This document shows, one piece after another, positions 31,412-42,534 of a stretch of 64,000 nt of DNA; positions within the stretch are counted from its first letter, which is position 1, and each line of letters starts with the position of its first letter. Source of the stretch: Paracoccus mutanolyticus. GTDB lineage: Bacteria; Pseudomonadota; Alphaproteobacteria; Rhodobacterales; Rhodobacteraceae. A model generated the notes under the pieces. It made no database searches. It worked only from the letters and a program-made list of their open reading frames with translations, and was not told the origin of the DNA. The translations under genes and the position numbers were made by a program. The stretch is taken from assembly GCF_003285265.1 (NCBI RefSeq), contig NZ_CP030239.1, positions 2,525,501 through 2,589,500 of the forward strand, given 5' to 3'.

Positions 31412-32099
31412 TCAAAAGGTCGCATGTTCGGCAAGACTGTCTGCAATTCTGCGCGAACAAGGCTGCGGCCCTGTGCCAGGACAAGGCGGAACATCCGTAT
31501 CGCATCGGAGTCTGGCGCGACGGGCAGGCCCACGGAAGCTTTTGATGCCGTCGCCCTAGATCCGCAGGGACGATGCCGGCGTAATGCGCAAGGTCGGGTT
31601 CGACATTGATGGAAATGCCGTGAAAGCTGACCCATTTGCGCAGCTTGACGCCGATGGCGGCGATCTTGTCCTCGCGCATCGTGCCGTCGGGCAGGGGGGG
31701 CTTGTCGGGCCGGGCGATCCAGACGCCGACGCGGCCTTCCCGGATCTCGCCCCGGAGGTTGAACTCGGCCAGGGTGTCGATGACCCAGTGTTCCAGCGCC
31801 TGGACGAAGGCGCGGATGTCGCGGCCGCGCCGGTTCAGGTCCAGCATGACATAGACGACGCGCTGGCCCGGCCCGTGATAGGTGTATTGCCCGCCGCGCC
31901 CGGTCTCATGGACCGGGAAGCGGGCCTGCAGCAGGTCGGCGGCCTTGGCCGAGGTTCCGGCGGTGTAAAGCGGCGGATGTTCGACCAGCCAGACCAGTTC
32001 GTCCGCCTCGCCCGCGGCGATGGCGGCGGCGCGCGCCTCCATGAAGGCGGCGGCGGGGGCGTATTCGGTCAGGCCGGGCGCGGTGATCCATTCGGTCAT
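31412..32099 (-). CDS. lipB: Lipoyl(octanoyl) transferase LipB (frameshifted 3' part)
   Basis: LipB moves octanoate from ACP to lipoyl domains of 2-oxoacid dehydrogenases and the glycine-cleavage H protein. The signature [21 protein letters not shown] and the Lys in the [20 protein letters not shown] block (catalytic Lys) are present. After [13 protein letters not shown] the frame slips more than once between 31500 and 31570. The C-terminus continues as [11 protein letters not shown] in one frame and finishes [13 protein letters not shown] in another, with a stop at 31412. About 229 codons, normal. It is divergent from metH. Confidence 0.9.
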
Positions 32100-32158
32100 G
32101 GCCGCCAGATAGTCGGCTGCACGCGGGGCCGCAAGGGTGGTGCCGGCGGCGCTGTCGT

Positions 32159-32199
32159 GGTGGGGGCTGTCTGCCCCCACGCCCCCGAGGGTATTTCGG
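32159..32199 (-). repeat. Dispersed intergenic repeat (AAATACCC type) with hairpin, copy 1
   Basis: On the minus strand, GAAATACCCTCGGGGGCGT (ending at 32179) runs into a perfect hairpin GTGGGGGC/GCCCCCAC (loop AGACA). It is one of three places in the window with an AAATACCC core in intergenic DNA; the others are at 42395 and 59820. It lies in the lipB/metH divergent region, about 60 nt upstream of lipB. Confidence 0.5.
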
Positions 32200-32270
32200 C
32201 AACAAGGAAGCCCGTGATGATGAATCGCGCGCATCATCATTGTGCGGATGATGAATTTCCCTAAATGCCT

Positions 32271-32294
32271 ATCTGCCTATATAGGTATCTGCTT
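32271..32294 (+). promoter_or_regulatory. AT-rich palindrome in the metH leader
   Basis: The 10-bp perfect palindrome CCTATATAGG (32276-32285) is flanked on both sides by ATCTGC (32271-32276 and 32287-32292). It lies 28 nt before the metH ATG, in an AT-rich patch unlike the surrounding 67% GC. It could be an operator (methionine or SAH-responsive regulators act on metH in alphaproteobacteria) or a -10 region. No cobalamin riboswitch is seen. A second inverted repeat (TGATGATG/CATCATCA, about 32216-32240) lies upstream. Confidence 0.45.
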
Positions 32295-32313
32295 AACTAA
32301 TCCGGATGCCGCC

Positions 32314-36047
<3,734 letters not shown>

Positions 36048-36136
36048 AAATCGCGCCGGAAAAAACACCGGGCGGGGTTGAAATGGGCCTTTTCATCCGC
36101 CCCGCAAGCGTCTAGAAGGCGCAAGCCTACGAAGAT

Positions 36137-36223
36137 GCGGTCGTGGCGGAATTGGTAGACGCGCAGCGTTGAGGTCGCTGTTCCTTAACCGGAGTGAAAG
36201 TTCGAGTCTTTTCGACCGCACCA
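36137..36223 (+). tRNA. tRNA-Leu (anticodon GAG)
   Basis: A class II tRNA of 84 nt plus an encoded CCA (36221-36223). The acceptor stem GCGGTCG (36137-36143) pairs with CGACCGC (36213-36219). The D-arm is GGCGGAATTGGTAGACGC-like. The anticodon stem CAGCG/CGCTG flanks the loop TTGAGGT with GAG at 36171-36173, reading CUC and CUU. There is a long variable arm, then the T-arm with TTCGAGT. All features are intact. Confidence 0.95.
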
Positions 36224-36230
36224 TGAACAA

Positions 36231-36272
36231 AAAGCCGTTCGATCTCGATGAGATGGGCGGCTTTCGTTTTTT
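36231..36272 (+). terminator. Terminator after tRNA-Leu
   Basis: AAAGCCG (36231-36237) pairs with CGGCTTT (36258-36264), with an inner stem ATCTC/GAGAT, followed by six T (36267-36272). It starts 8 nt past the tRNA CCA. Confidence 0.8.
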
Positions 36273-36620
36273 CCGGCCCTGACTTTTTCGATGATGACCC
36301 CGAAAAGCGGTGCCCCCGGTTTACGACAGTTCCATGGGATTCTTGCGACGGGCGCGGGGGACGGGCCGCCGGGTCCGGGCGGGGCGCGGCTTTGCCGGGC
36401 AGCTGCCGGTTTTCCGGGCGAGGCGCCCGGGCTTGCGTTTCAGGCGCGTTGCCGGGATGCGGTCTGGGTCTGCGGGCGCCCGATCCGGGGCTCTGCCCGG
36501 AATGGCGGCAGCGCCGGACCGCCTGCCCACCATCTGCACATGTCAGTTGCAATACCGGGCCGCCGCCGCATAACCTTGCCTTGCGGAAACAAGAACCACG
36601 GAAAACAGGGAGCCCCGCAC
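36273..36620 (+). other. Intergenic region before the ABC operon, no gene seen
   Basis: About 350 nt of very GC-rich DNA between the tRNA terminator and the ABC transporter operon. Open frames here have no coding character. It should contain the operon promoter; CCGGGCGAGGCGCCCGG (36414-36430) is a compact hairpin. No riboswitch is recognised. Confidence 0.4.
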
Positions 36621-37724
36621 TTGGCAAGCGCAGCCGGCAACGACGCCTTCGTCGTCTTCGACCATGTTCAGAAAAGCTATGATGGCCAGACCCTTGTGGT
36701 AAAGGATCTGAACCTTTCCATCGGCAAGGGCGAATTCCTGACCATGCTTGGCCCGTCGGGTTCGGGCAAGACCACCTGCCTGATGATGCTGGCGGGTTTC
36801 GAGACCGCCACGCATGGCGAGATTCGCCTGAACGGCCGCAACATCAACGACATGCCGCCCCACAAGCGGGGCATCGGCATGGTGTTCCAGAACTATGCCC
36901 TGTTCCCGCACATGACGGTGGGCGAGAACCTGGCCTTTCCGCTTGAGGTCCGCGGCATGGATTCGGCCGAACGCGCCACCCGGGTCGCGCGGGCGCTGGA
37001 CATGGTGCAGATGTCCAAGTTCGCCAGCCGCCGCCCGGCCCAGCTTTCGGGCGGCCAGCAGCAGCGCATCGCCCTGGCCCGCGCGCTGGTCTTCGACCCC
37101 GAACTCGTGCTGATGGACGAACCGCTGGGGGCGCTCGACAAGCAGCTGCGCGAACACATGCAGTTCGAGATCAAGGCCCTGCACGACCGGCTGGGCATCA
37201 CCGTGGTCTATGTCACCCACGACCAGGGCGAGGCGCTGACCATGTCGGACCGCATCGCCGTCTTCAACGACGGGCGCATCCAGCAGCTTGCGCCGCCGCC
37301 GGTGCTGTACGAACAGCCCGAAAACAGCTTCGTCGCCGGGTTCATCGGCGAAAACAACGCGCTGCGCGGCCGCATCGAACAGCTCGAGGGCAGCAAGGCG
37401 CTGGTCCGGCTGGGCAATGGCGACCTGATCGACGCCACCGCCGTCAACATCCGCGAAAAGGGGCAGGAAACCACCGTCTCGATCCGGCCCGAACGGATCG
37501 AGTTCAAGCCCGACCTGATGCCTCCCGGCGCCCATACCCTGCAGGCCGAGGTGCGCGACGTGGTCTATATGGGCGACATCCTGCGGGCGCGGCTGAAGGT
37601 CGCGGGCCAGGACGATTTCGTGATGAAATACCGCAACACGCTGGGCCAGACCAAGCTGGACCCCGGCCAGTCGATCCGCATCGGCTGGCACCCCGAGGAC
37701 GCCCGGGCCCTGGACCCGGTCTGA
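36621..37724 (+). CDS. Spermidine/putrescine-type ABC transporter ATP-binding protein (PotA-like)
   Basis: ATPase subunit of a type I ABC importer, 367 residues. Walker A GPSGSGKTT, Q-loop VFQNYALFPHMTV, signature LSGGQQQRIALARAL, Walker B ELVLMDEP, switch His in YVTHDQGEAL, and a C-terminal TOBE domain (from about 280; ENNALRGRIEQLEG, SIRPERIEF). The start is probably TTG at 36621, preceded by AGGGAG 9 nt upstream; no ATG is close to the start of homology (NDAFVVFDHVQKSYDG). First gene of a five-gene operon. The substrate may be a polyamine or another small organic cation; family membership alone does not settle it. Confidence 0.9.
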   Translation: MASAAGNDAFVVFDHVQKSYDGQTLVVKDLNLSIGKGEFLTMLGPSGSGKTTCLMMLAGFETATHGEIRLNGRNINDMPPHKRGIGMVFQNYALFPHMTVGENLAFPLEVRGMDSAERATRVARALDMVQMSKFASRRPAQLSGGQQQRIALARALVFDPELVLMDEPLGALDKQLREHMQFEIKALHDRLGITVVYVTHDQGEALTMSDRIAVFNDGRIQQLAPPPVLYEQPENSFVAGFIGENNALRGRIEQLEGSKALVRLGNGDLIDATAVNIREKGQETTVSIRPERIEFKPDLMPPGAHTLQAEVRDVVYMGDILRARLKVAGQDDFVMKYRNTLGQTKLDPGQSIRIGWHPEDARALDPV

Positions 37725-37752
37725 GATTTCGACAGAAAGACAAGGAGCTATG

Positions 37753-38835
37753 ATGAAACGCACGCTCATCCTGACCTCGGCGCTGGCGCTGGCCGCGGGG
37801 GCCGCGCAAGCCCAGGACAAGCAGCTGAATCTGCTGTCCTGGGGCGGGGCCTATGGCAACAGCCATGTGCAGGCCTATGCCAAGCCCTTCGAGGCCAAGA
37901 CCGGGATCAAGGTCGCGGTCGCGGATGCCGACAACCCCGCCACGCCCCTGAAAGCCCAGGTCGAGGCGGGCAACGTCACCACCGACGTGGCCTCGGTCGA
38001 ATATGCCGATGCCGTGCGGCTGTGCGACGAAGGCCTGCTCGAGGAAATCGACGCCTCGATCCTGGTCCCCACGGCGGACGGCACCCCGGCGGCCGACGAT
38101 TTCATCGAAGGCGCGGTGACGGACTGCTTCGTCGGCACCGACGTCTATTCGATGATCATCGCCTATGACGACGGCAAGTTCTCCGATGCCAAGCCCGCCA
38201 CCCCGGCCGATTTCTTCGACACCGCGACATTCCCCGGCAAGCGCACCATGCGCAAGGGCGCCAAGTTCAACCTGGAGCTGGCGCTGATGGCGGACGGTGT
38301 GCCCGCCGATCAGGTCTACGAGGTGCTGGGCACGCCCGAAGGCGTCGATCGCGCCTTCAAGAAGCTGGGCGAGATCAAGAACGACGTGATCTGGTGGGAA
38401 GCCGGCGCCCAGCCGCCGCAACTGCTCGCCGATGGCGAGGTCAGCATGGCCTTTGCCTTCAACGGCCGGATCTTCGACGCCGCCCAGAAAGAGGGGAAGC
38501 CCTTCAAGATCCTGTGGGACGGCCAGATCTATGAGATGGAGGGCTGGGTGGTACCCAAGGGCGCGCCGAACCTCGAGGCGGCCAAGGAATTCATCGCCTT
38601 CTCGACCGCGCCGGAACAGCAGGCCCGCGCCGCCGAGTTCATCAGCTACGGCCCGCCGCGCAAATCGGCCGCCGCCCTGGTCGGCAACATCGAGGGCACC
38701 GACGTGCCGATGGGCCCGAACCTGCCGACCTATGCCGAGAACATGAAGGCGGCCCTGGCCTCGAACCTCGACTTCTGGGTCGATCACGATGCCGAACTGC
38801 AGGAACGCTTCAACGCCTGGCTGGCGGCAAGCTGA
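37753..38835 (+). CDS. Periplasmic binding protein of the ABC operon, copy 1 (PotD-like)
   Basis: Signal peptide MKRTLILTSALALAAGAAQA, then a PotD/PotF-type two-lobed binding protein of 360 residues. KQLNLLSWGGAYGNSHVQAY opens the fold, and WWEAGAQPPQLLADGEVSMA lines the cleft. Two Cys (VRLCDEG, VTDCFVG) are shared with copy 2. The second of two ATGs (37753) has AAGGAG at 5 nt. It is followed by a second full-length binding-protein gene of exactly the same length (38941-40023), about half identical by eye, so a tandem duplication that has diverged. Intact. Confidence 0.9.
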   Translation: MKRTLILTSALALAAGAAQAQDKQLNLLSWGGAYGNSHVQAYAKPFEAKTGIKVAVADADNPATPLKAQVEAGNVTTDVASVEYADAVRLCDEGLLEEIDASILVPTADGTPAADDFIEGAVTDCFVGTDVYSMIIAYDDGKFSDAKPATPADFFDTATFPGKRTMRKGAKFNLELALMADGVPADQVYEVLGTPEGVDRAFKKLGEIKNDVIWWEAGAQPPQLLADGEVSMAFAFNGRIFDAAQKEGKPFKILWDGQIYEMEGWVVPKGAPNLEAAKEFIAFSTAPEQQARAAEFISYGPPRKSAAALVGNIEGTDVPMGPNLPTYAENMKAALASNLDFWVDHDAELQERFNAWLAAS

Positions 38836-38841
38836 GGCTTT

Positions 38842-38870
38842 CCGGGCCGGGGGCAAAGGCCCCGGCCCGG
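38842..38870 (+). repeat. Intercistronic hairpin between the two binding-protein genes
   Basis: CCGGGCCGGGG (38842-38852) and CCCCGGCCCGG (38860-38870) form a perfect 11-bp stem with a 7-nt loop, 7 nt after the copy 1 stop. Such hairpins often protect the upstream binding-protein mRNA and lower read-through. Confidence 0.75.
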
Positions 38871-38940
38871 TCGCATCCCGACACGGGGGATGCCAACAAG
38901 AACGGCCAATGCGCCGAACAAAACCAACGGGAGCAACACC

Positions 38941-40023
38941 ATGAAAAGAACCCTGATCCTGACCTCGGCGCTGTGCGGCCTGGCTTTTGCGGCACAAGCC
39001 CAGAACAAGGAGGTCAACGTCGTCTCCTGGGGCGGCTCGTATGAGAAGTCCCAGGTCGAGGCCTATAACAAGCCCTTCCAGGAAAAGACCGGCATCAAGG
39101 TCAACATGATCGCCGCCGACAACCCCGCCACGCCCCTGAAGGCGCAGGTCGAGGCCAACAACATCACCGGCGACGTGTTCGACATCGAGACCTCGGACGC
39201 GATCCGGCTGTGCGACGAAGGCGCGCTGATGGAAATCGACCCGGCCACCCTGCCGGCCGCGCCCGACGGCACCCCCGCGTCCGAGGACTTCATCCCTGGC
39301 GCCCTGCAGGACTGCGCGGTTGCCAACATCTTCTGGGGCACGGTCATCGCCTTCGACAGCACCAAGTTCACGGATGCCAAGCCCTCGACCGCGGCGGATT
39401 TCTTCGACACCGCCAAGTTCCCCGGCAAGCGCGGCCTGCCCAAGGCGCCCAAGCGCACGCTCTATCTGGCGCTGATCGCCGACGGCGTGGCGCCCGACCA
39501 GATCTATGAGACGCTGTCGACCCCCGAAGGCGTCGACCGCGCCTTCAAGAAGCTCGACACCATCAAGAAGGACGTCGTCTGGTGGGAAGCCGGCGCCCAG
39601 CCGGTGCAGTTGCTCGCCGATGGCGAGGTCACGATGGCCACCGGCTACAACGGTCGCTTCTTCGACGCCATGGTGGCCGAGGGCAAGCCCTTCGAGATCA
39701 TCTGGGACGGGCAGTACATGGACATGGACATGTTCGCCATTCCCAAGGGCGCGCCCAACCCCGAGGCGGCGATGGAATACCTGAAGTTCGCCACCGACAC
39801 CCAGCGCCTGGCCGATCAGGCGAAATGGATCGCCTATGGCCCCTCGCGCAAATCCTCGGCGGCGCTGGTCGGGCTTTACCAGGACGGCAAGACCGAGATG
39901 GCGCCGCACATGCCGACCAATCCCGACCACATGACCACCGCCGTGATGGACGACCCGGAGTTCTGGGCCGACCATTCGGCCGAACTCTCGGAACGGTTCA
40001 ACAGCTGGCTGGCCGCCGGCTGA
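38941..40023 (+). CDS. Periplasmic binding protein of the ABC operon, copy 2 (PotD-like)
   Basis: A 360-residue paralogue of copy 1: signal peptide MKRTLILTSALCGLAFAAQA, then EVNVVSWGGSYEKSQVEAYN and WWEAGAQPVQLLADGEVTMA. Cleft-facing parts differ (NGRFFDAMVAEGKPFEIIWD versus NGRIFDAAQKEGKPFKILWD; the following segment has QYMDMDMFAIPKG versus QIYEMEGWVVPKG), hinting at a different ligand or affinity. GGGAG lies 7 nt before the ATG. Both copies presumably feed the single permease pair downstream. Intact. Confidence 0.9.
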   Translation: MKRTLILTSALCGLAFAAQAQNKEVNVVSWGGSYEKSQVEAYNKPFQEKTGIKVNMIAADNPATPLKAQVEANNITGDVFDIETSDAIRLCDEGALMEIDPATLPAAPDGTPASEDFIPGALQDCAVANIFWGTVIAFDSTKFTDAKPSTAADFFDTAKFPGKRGLPKAPKRTLYLALIADGVAPDQIYETLSTPEGVDRAFKKLDTIKKDVVWWEAGAQPVQLLADGEVTMATGYNGRFFDAMVAEGKPFEIIWDGQYMDMDMFAIPKGAPNPEAAMEYLKFATDTQRLADQAKWIAYGPSRKSSAALVGLYQDGKTEMAPHMPTNPDHMTTAVMDDPEFWADHSAELSERFNSWLAAG

Positions 40024-40030
40024 CGCATCC

Positions 40031-40057
40031 GCCGCCGTCCGGGTGCCGGGCGGCGGC
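40031..40057 (+). repeat. Intercistronic hairpin after binding-protein copy 2
   Basis: GCCGCCG (40031-40037) pairs with CGGCGGC (40051-40057), 7 nt past the copy 2 stop, mirroring the hairpin after copy 1. Confidence 0.65.
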
Positions 40058-40090
40058 CTTCCGACAAGACGATTGCAGGTAAGGACCAAG

Positions 40091-41392
40091 ATGGCGAACG
40101 CGCTTGACCCCCATGCCGCCATAGTGACCGAGGCGGGCGGCCTCGACCAGGGCGGGACGCTGACGACCAATGACGGGCAGCCGCTGGCCCGCGCGCTGGC
40201 GCGCAGTTCGCGCCGTGCGCGACGGCGCGCCTTCCTGCTGGTGCTGCCGCTGCTGCTGTTCATCCTGGTCACCTTCGTGGTGCCGATCGGGCAGATGCTG
40301 CAACGCTCGGTCAAGAACGACGGCTTCTCGGCCAACATGCCGCAGCTTTCGGCCTGGTTCCACGACAACCCCCGCGGCACCGCGCCCGACGATGCCGCCT
40401 GGGCGGCGCTCGCCGCCGATCTTTCCGCCGCTGCCGAGGCGCGCACCATCGGCGTCGTCGGCACCCGCATCAACTACGACATGCCGGGTACGCGCTCGCT
40501 CTTCACCTCGGCGGGGCGCAAGGCCCGCGGCGGGCTCGAGCCGCCCTACCGCGAGACCATCCTGGACATGGACCAGAAATGGGGCGACCCCCGGCTCTGG
40601 TCCGTCATGCGCGAGGCCTCGACGCCCTATACCGCGAACTTCTACCTGGCGGCGGTGGACCGCACCCGCGACGACCAGGGCAACATCGTGCAGGCCCCCG
40701 AACAGCAGCGCGTCTATCTGATGCTGTTCCTGCGCACCTTCTGGCTGTCGCTGGTCATCACCGCGACGACCTTCCTGCTGGGCTTTCCGATCGCGCATCT
40801 GCTGGCGACGCTGCCGATGCGCAAATCGAACCTGCTGATGATCCTGGTGCTGCTGCCGTTCTGGACCTCGCTTCTGGTCAGGACCACGGCCTGGATGGTG
40901 CTCTTGCAGCAGCAGGGCGTGGTCAACGACATCCTGGTCTGGCTGGGCGTGATCGGCGACGGCAACCGGCTGCAGATGATCTTCAACCAGACCGGCACCA
41001 TCATCGCGATGACGCATATCCTGCTGCCCTTCATGATCCTGCCGCTGTATTCGGTGATGCGCACGATCAATCCCAGCTATGTCCGGGCCGCGCGATCCCT
41101 GGGCGCGACCAGCTGGACCGCGTTCCGCCGGATCTATTTCCCGCAGACCCTGCCGGGGCTCGGGGCCGGGGCGCTTCTCGTCTTCATCCTGGCGGTGGGC
41201 TATTACATCACCCCCGCGCTGGTCGGCGGCTCCAGCGGGCAGCTGATCTCCAACATGATCGCGATGCACATGACGCAGACGCTGAACTGGTCCATGGCCG
41301 CCGCGCTGGCCGCGCTGCTCCTGGGCGGCGTCCTGATCCTCTACTGGGTCTATGATCGCCTCGTCGGCATCGACAACCTCAAGCTGGGATAA
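40091..41392 (+). CDS. ABC transporter permease (PotB-like) with large extra periplasmic insert
   Basis: Inner-membrane permease, 433 residues, longer than PotB (about 285). The extra length is an N-terminal cytoplasmic stretch of about 50 residues and a region of about 150 residues between helix 1 (LLVLPLLLFILVTFVVPIG) and helix 2 (LMLFLRTFWLSLVITATTFL), expected in the periplasm. The EAA loop that contacts the ATPase is RAARSLGATSWTAFRRIYFP. The ATG at 40091 has AAGGA 5 nt upstream. The insert is known in this transporter subfamily from memory but its role is not. Confidence 0.88.
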   Translation: MANALDPHAAIVTEAGGLDQGGTLTTNDGQPLARALARSSRRARRRAFLLVLPLLLFILVTFVVPIGQMLQRSVKNDGFSANMPQLSAWFHDNPRGTAPDDAAWAALAADLSAAAEARTIGVVGTRINYDMPGTRSLFTSAGRKARGGLEPPYRETILDMDQKWGDPRLWSVMREASTPYTANFYLAAVDRTRDDQGNIVQAPEQQRVYLMLFLRTFWLSLVITATTFLLGFPIAHLLATLPMRKSNLLMILVLLPFWTSLLVRTTAWMVLLQQQGVVNDILVWLGVIGDGNRLQMIFNQTGTIIAMTHILLPFMILPLYSVMRTINPSYVRAARSLGATSWTAFRRIYFPQTLPGLGAGALLVFILAVGYYITPALVGGSSGQLISNMIAMHMTQTLNWSMAAALAALLLGGVLILYWVYDRLVGIDNLKLG

Positions 41393-41397
41393 CCATC

Positions 41398-42351
41398 ATG
41401 GCGCTTCCGACCTATGCCTCGCCGCTGGAGAAAGCCTGGCACTATTGCTACCTCGCGATCTGCGCGGCGATCTTCTTCTTCCTGATCGCCCCCATCGTGG
41501 TGGTGATCCCGCTCAGCTTCAACGCCGAGCCCTATTTCACCTTCACCGACAAGATGCTGTCCTTCGACCCCAGCGGCTATTCGATGCGCTGGTACGACAG
41601 CCTGCTGACCTTCGGCATGACCCAGCCGGACGGGCCGCGCGGCCTGGCCTGGTGGGCCGATGTCTGGCAGAACGCGAAATGGGTGCAGGCCGCGAAAAGC
41701 TCGATCATCATCGGCTTCTTCTCGACGATCCTGGCGACGGTCCTGGGCACGCTGGCCGCGCTCGGCCTGTCGCGGCCCGAGATGCCCTATCGCCGGCTCA
41801 TCATGGCGGTGCTGATCTCGCCCATGATCGTGCCGATCATCATCACGGCGACGGGCATGTTCTTCTTCTACTCGAACCCCTGCGAGCCGCTGACCTGGAT
41901 CGGGCTCAACCCCAGCTGCGGCCGGCTTGCCGGCACCTATCTGGGGGTGATCCTGGCCCATGCGACGCTGGGCATCCCCTTCGTCATCATCACCGTGACG
42001 GCCACGCTGATCGGCTTCGACCAGTCGCTCGCGCGGGCCGCGGCCAGCCTCGGGGCGAACCCGCGCACCACCTTCTTCCGCATCATCATGCCGCTGATCC
42101 TGCCCGGCGTGATCTCGGGCGCGCTCTTCGCCTTCGTCACCTCCTTCGACGAGGTTGTGGCGGTGCTCTTCATCGCCGGCCCCGACCAGCAGACCATCCC
42201 CCGCCAGATGTGGAACGGCATCCGCGAACAGATCTCGCCCGCGATCCTCGCCGTGGCGACGCTCCTGGTGATCTTTTCGATCGCGCTTCTCGCCACGGTC
42301 GAGATGCTGCGCCGCCGCTCGGAACGGCTGCGGGGCGTCACCCCGCATTGA
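41398..42351 (+). CDS. ABC transporter permease (PotC-like)
   Basis: Second permease, 317 residues, 5 nt after the first. Helix 1 is AICAAIFFFLIAPIVVVIPL. The EAA loop is RAAASLGANPRTTFFRIIMP, and SFDEVVAVLFIAGP is the typical PotC block near the end. A periplasmic loop of about 60 residues follows helix 1. It completes a type I importer with the ATPase at 36621 and two binding proteins. A terminator follows. Confidence 0.9.
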   Translation: MALPTYASPLEKAWHYCYLAICAAIFFFLIAPIVVVIPLSFNAEPYFTFTDKMLSFDPSGYSMRWYDSLLTFGMTQPDGPRGLAWWADVWQNAKWVQAAKSSIIIGFFSTILATVLGTLAALGLSRPEMPYRRLIMAVLISPMIVPIIITATGMFFFYSNPCEPLTWIGLNPSCGRLAGTYLGVILAHATLGIPFVIITVTATLIGFDQSLARAAASLGANPRTTFFRIIMPLILPGVISGALFAFVTSFDEVVAVLFIAGPDQQTIPRQMWNGIREQISPAILAVATLLVIFSIALLATVEMLRRRSERLRGVTPH

Positions 42352-42358
42352 CGCAAAC

Positions 42359-42389
42359 GCCGCCCCCCTGTCTTCGGGCGGGCGGCTTT
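42359..42389 (+). terminator. Terminator of the ABC operon
   Basis: GCCGCCC (42359-42365) pairs with GGGCGGC (42380-42386), followed by TTT. It is 8 nt after the permease stop. Confidence 0.7.
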
Positions 42390-42394
42390 CACCG

Positions 42395-42419
42395 TTTCCC
42401 AAATACCCCCGCCGGAGGC
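42395..42419 (+). repeat. Dispersed intergenic repeat (AAATACCC type), copy 2
   Basis: TTTCCCAAATACCCCCGCCG followed by GAGGC. It shares the core CCAAATACCC with 59825-59834 and, less exactly, with the minus strand at 32184-32199. It lies between the operon terminator and the transposase fragment. Confidence 0.5.
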
Positions 42420-42423
42420 GTCC

Positions 42424-42534
42424 TCAGGGCGGACCGGGGTCGAACCAGATCGTCAGCGAGCCACGGCGTTTGAGCGCTTCATTGTAGGCTGGCCAGTTCG
42501 TGGTTTGGTACATCGTGGGTGTCGGTCTGCTCAC
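42424..42534 (-). mobile_element. 5' fragment of an IS5-family transposase gene
   Basis: Minus-strand codons from GTG (42534) to TGA (42424) read VSRPTPTMYQTTNWPAYNEA and LKRRGSLTIWFDPGPP. The text up to FDP matches the N-terminus of IS5-family transposases (usual start MSRPTPTTYKTTNWPAYNEALKR). Only about 34 of some 300 residues remain, and no terminal inverted repeats were found. It is joined directly to the 3' part of the AEC transporter gene, so it is the scar of an insertion followed by deletion. Confidence 0.75.

Noticed and set aside
32200..32313. Possible cobalamin or SAM riboswitch before metH
   Set aside because: The leader is too short (about 110 nt shared with the lipB side) and lacks the B12-box and SAM core motifs.
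36540..36620. ATG 36540 as start of the PotA-like ATPase
   Set aside because: The added 27 residues have no ATPase homology and no ribosome site; the TTG at 36621 fits the onset of homology with AGGGAG upstream.
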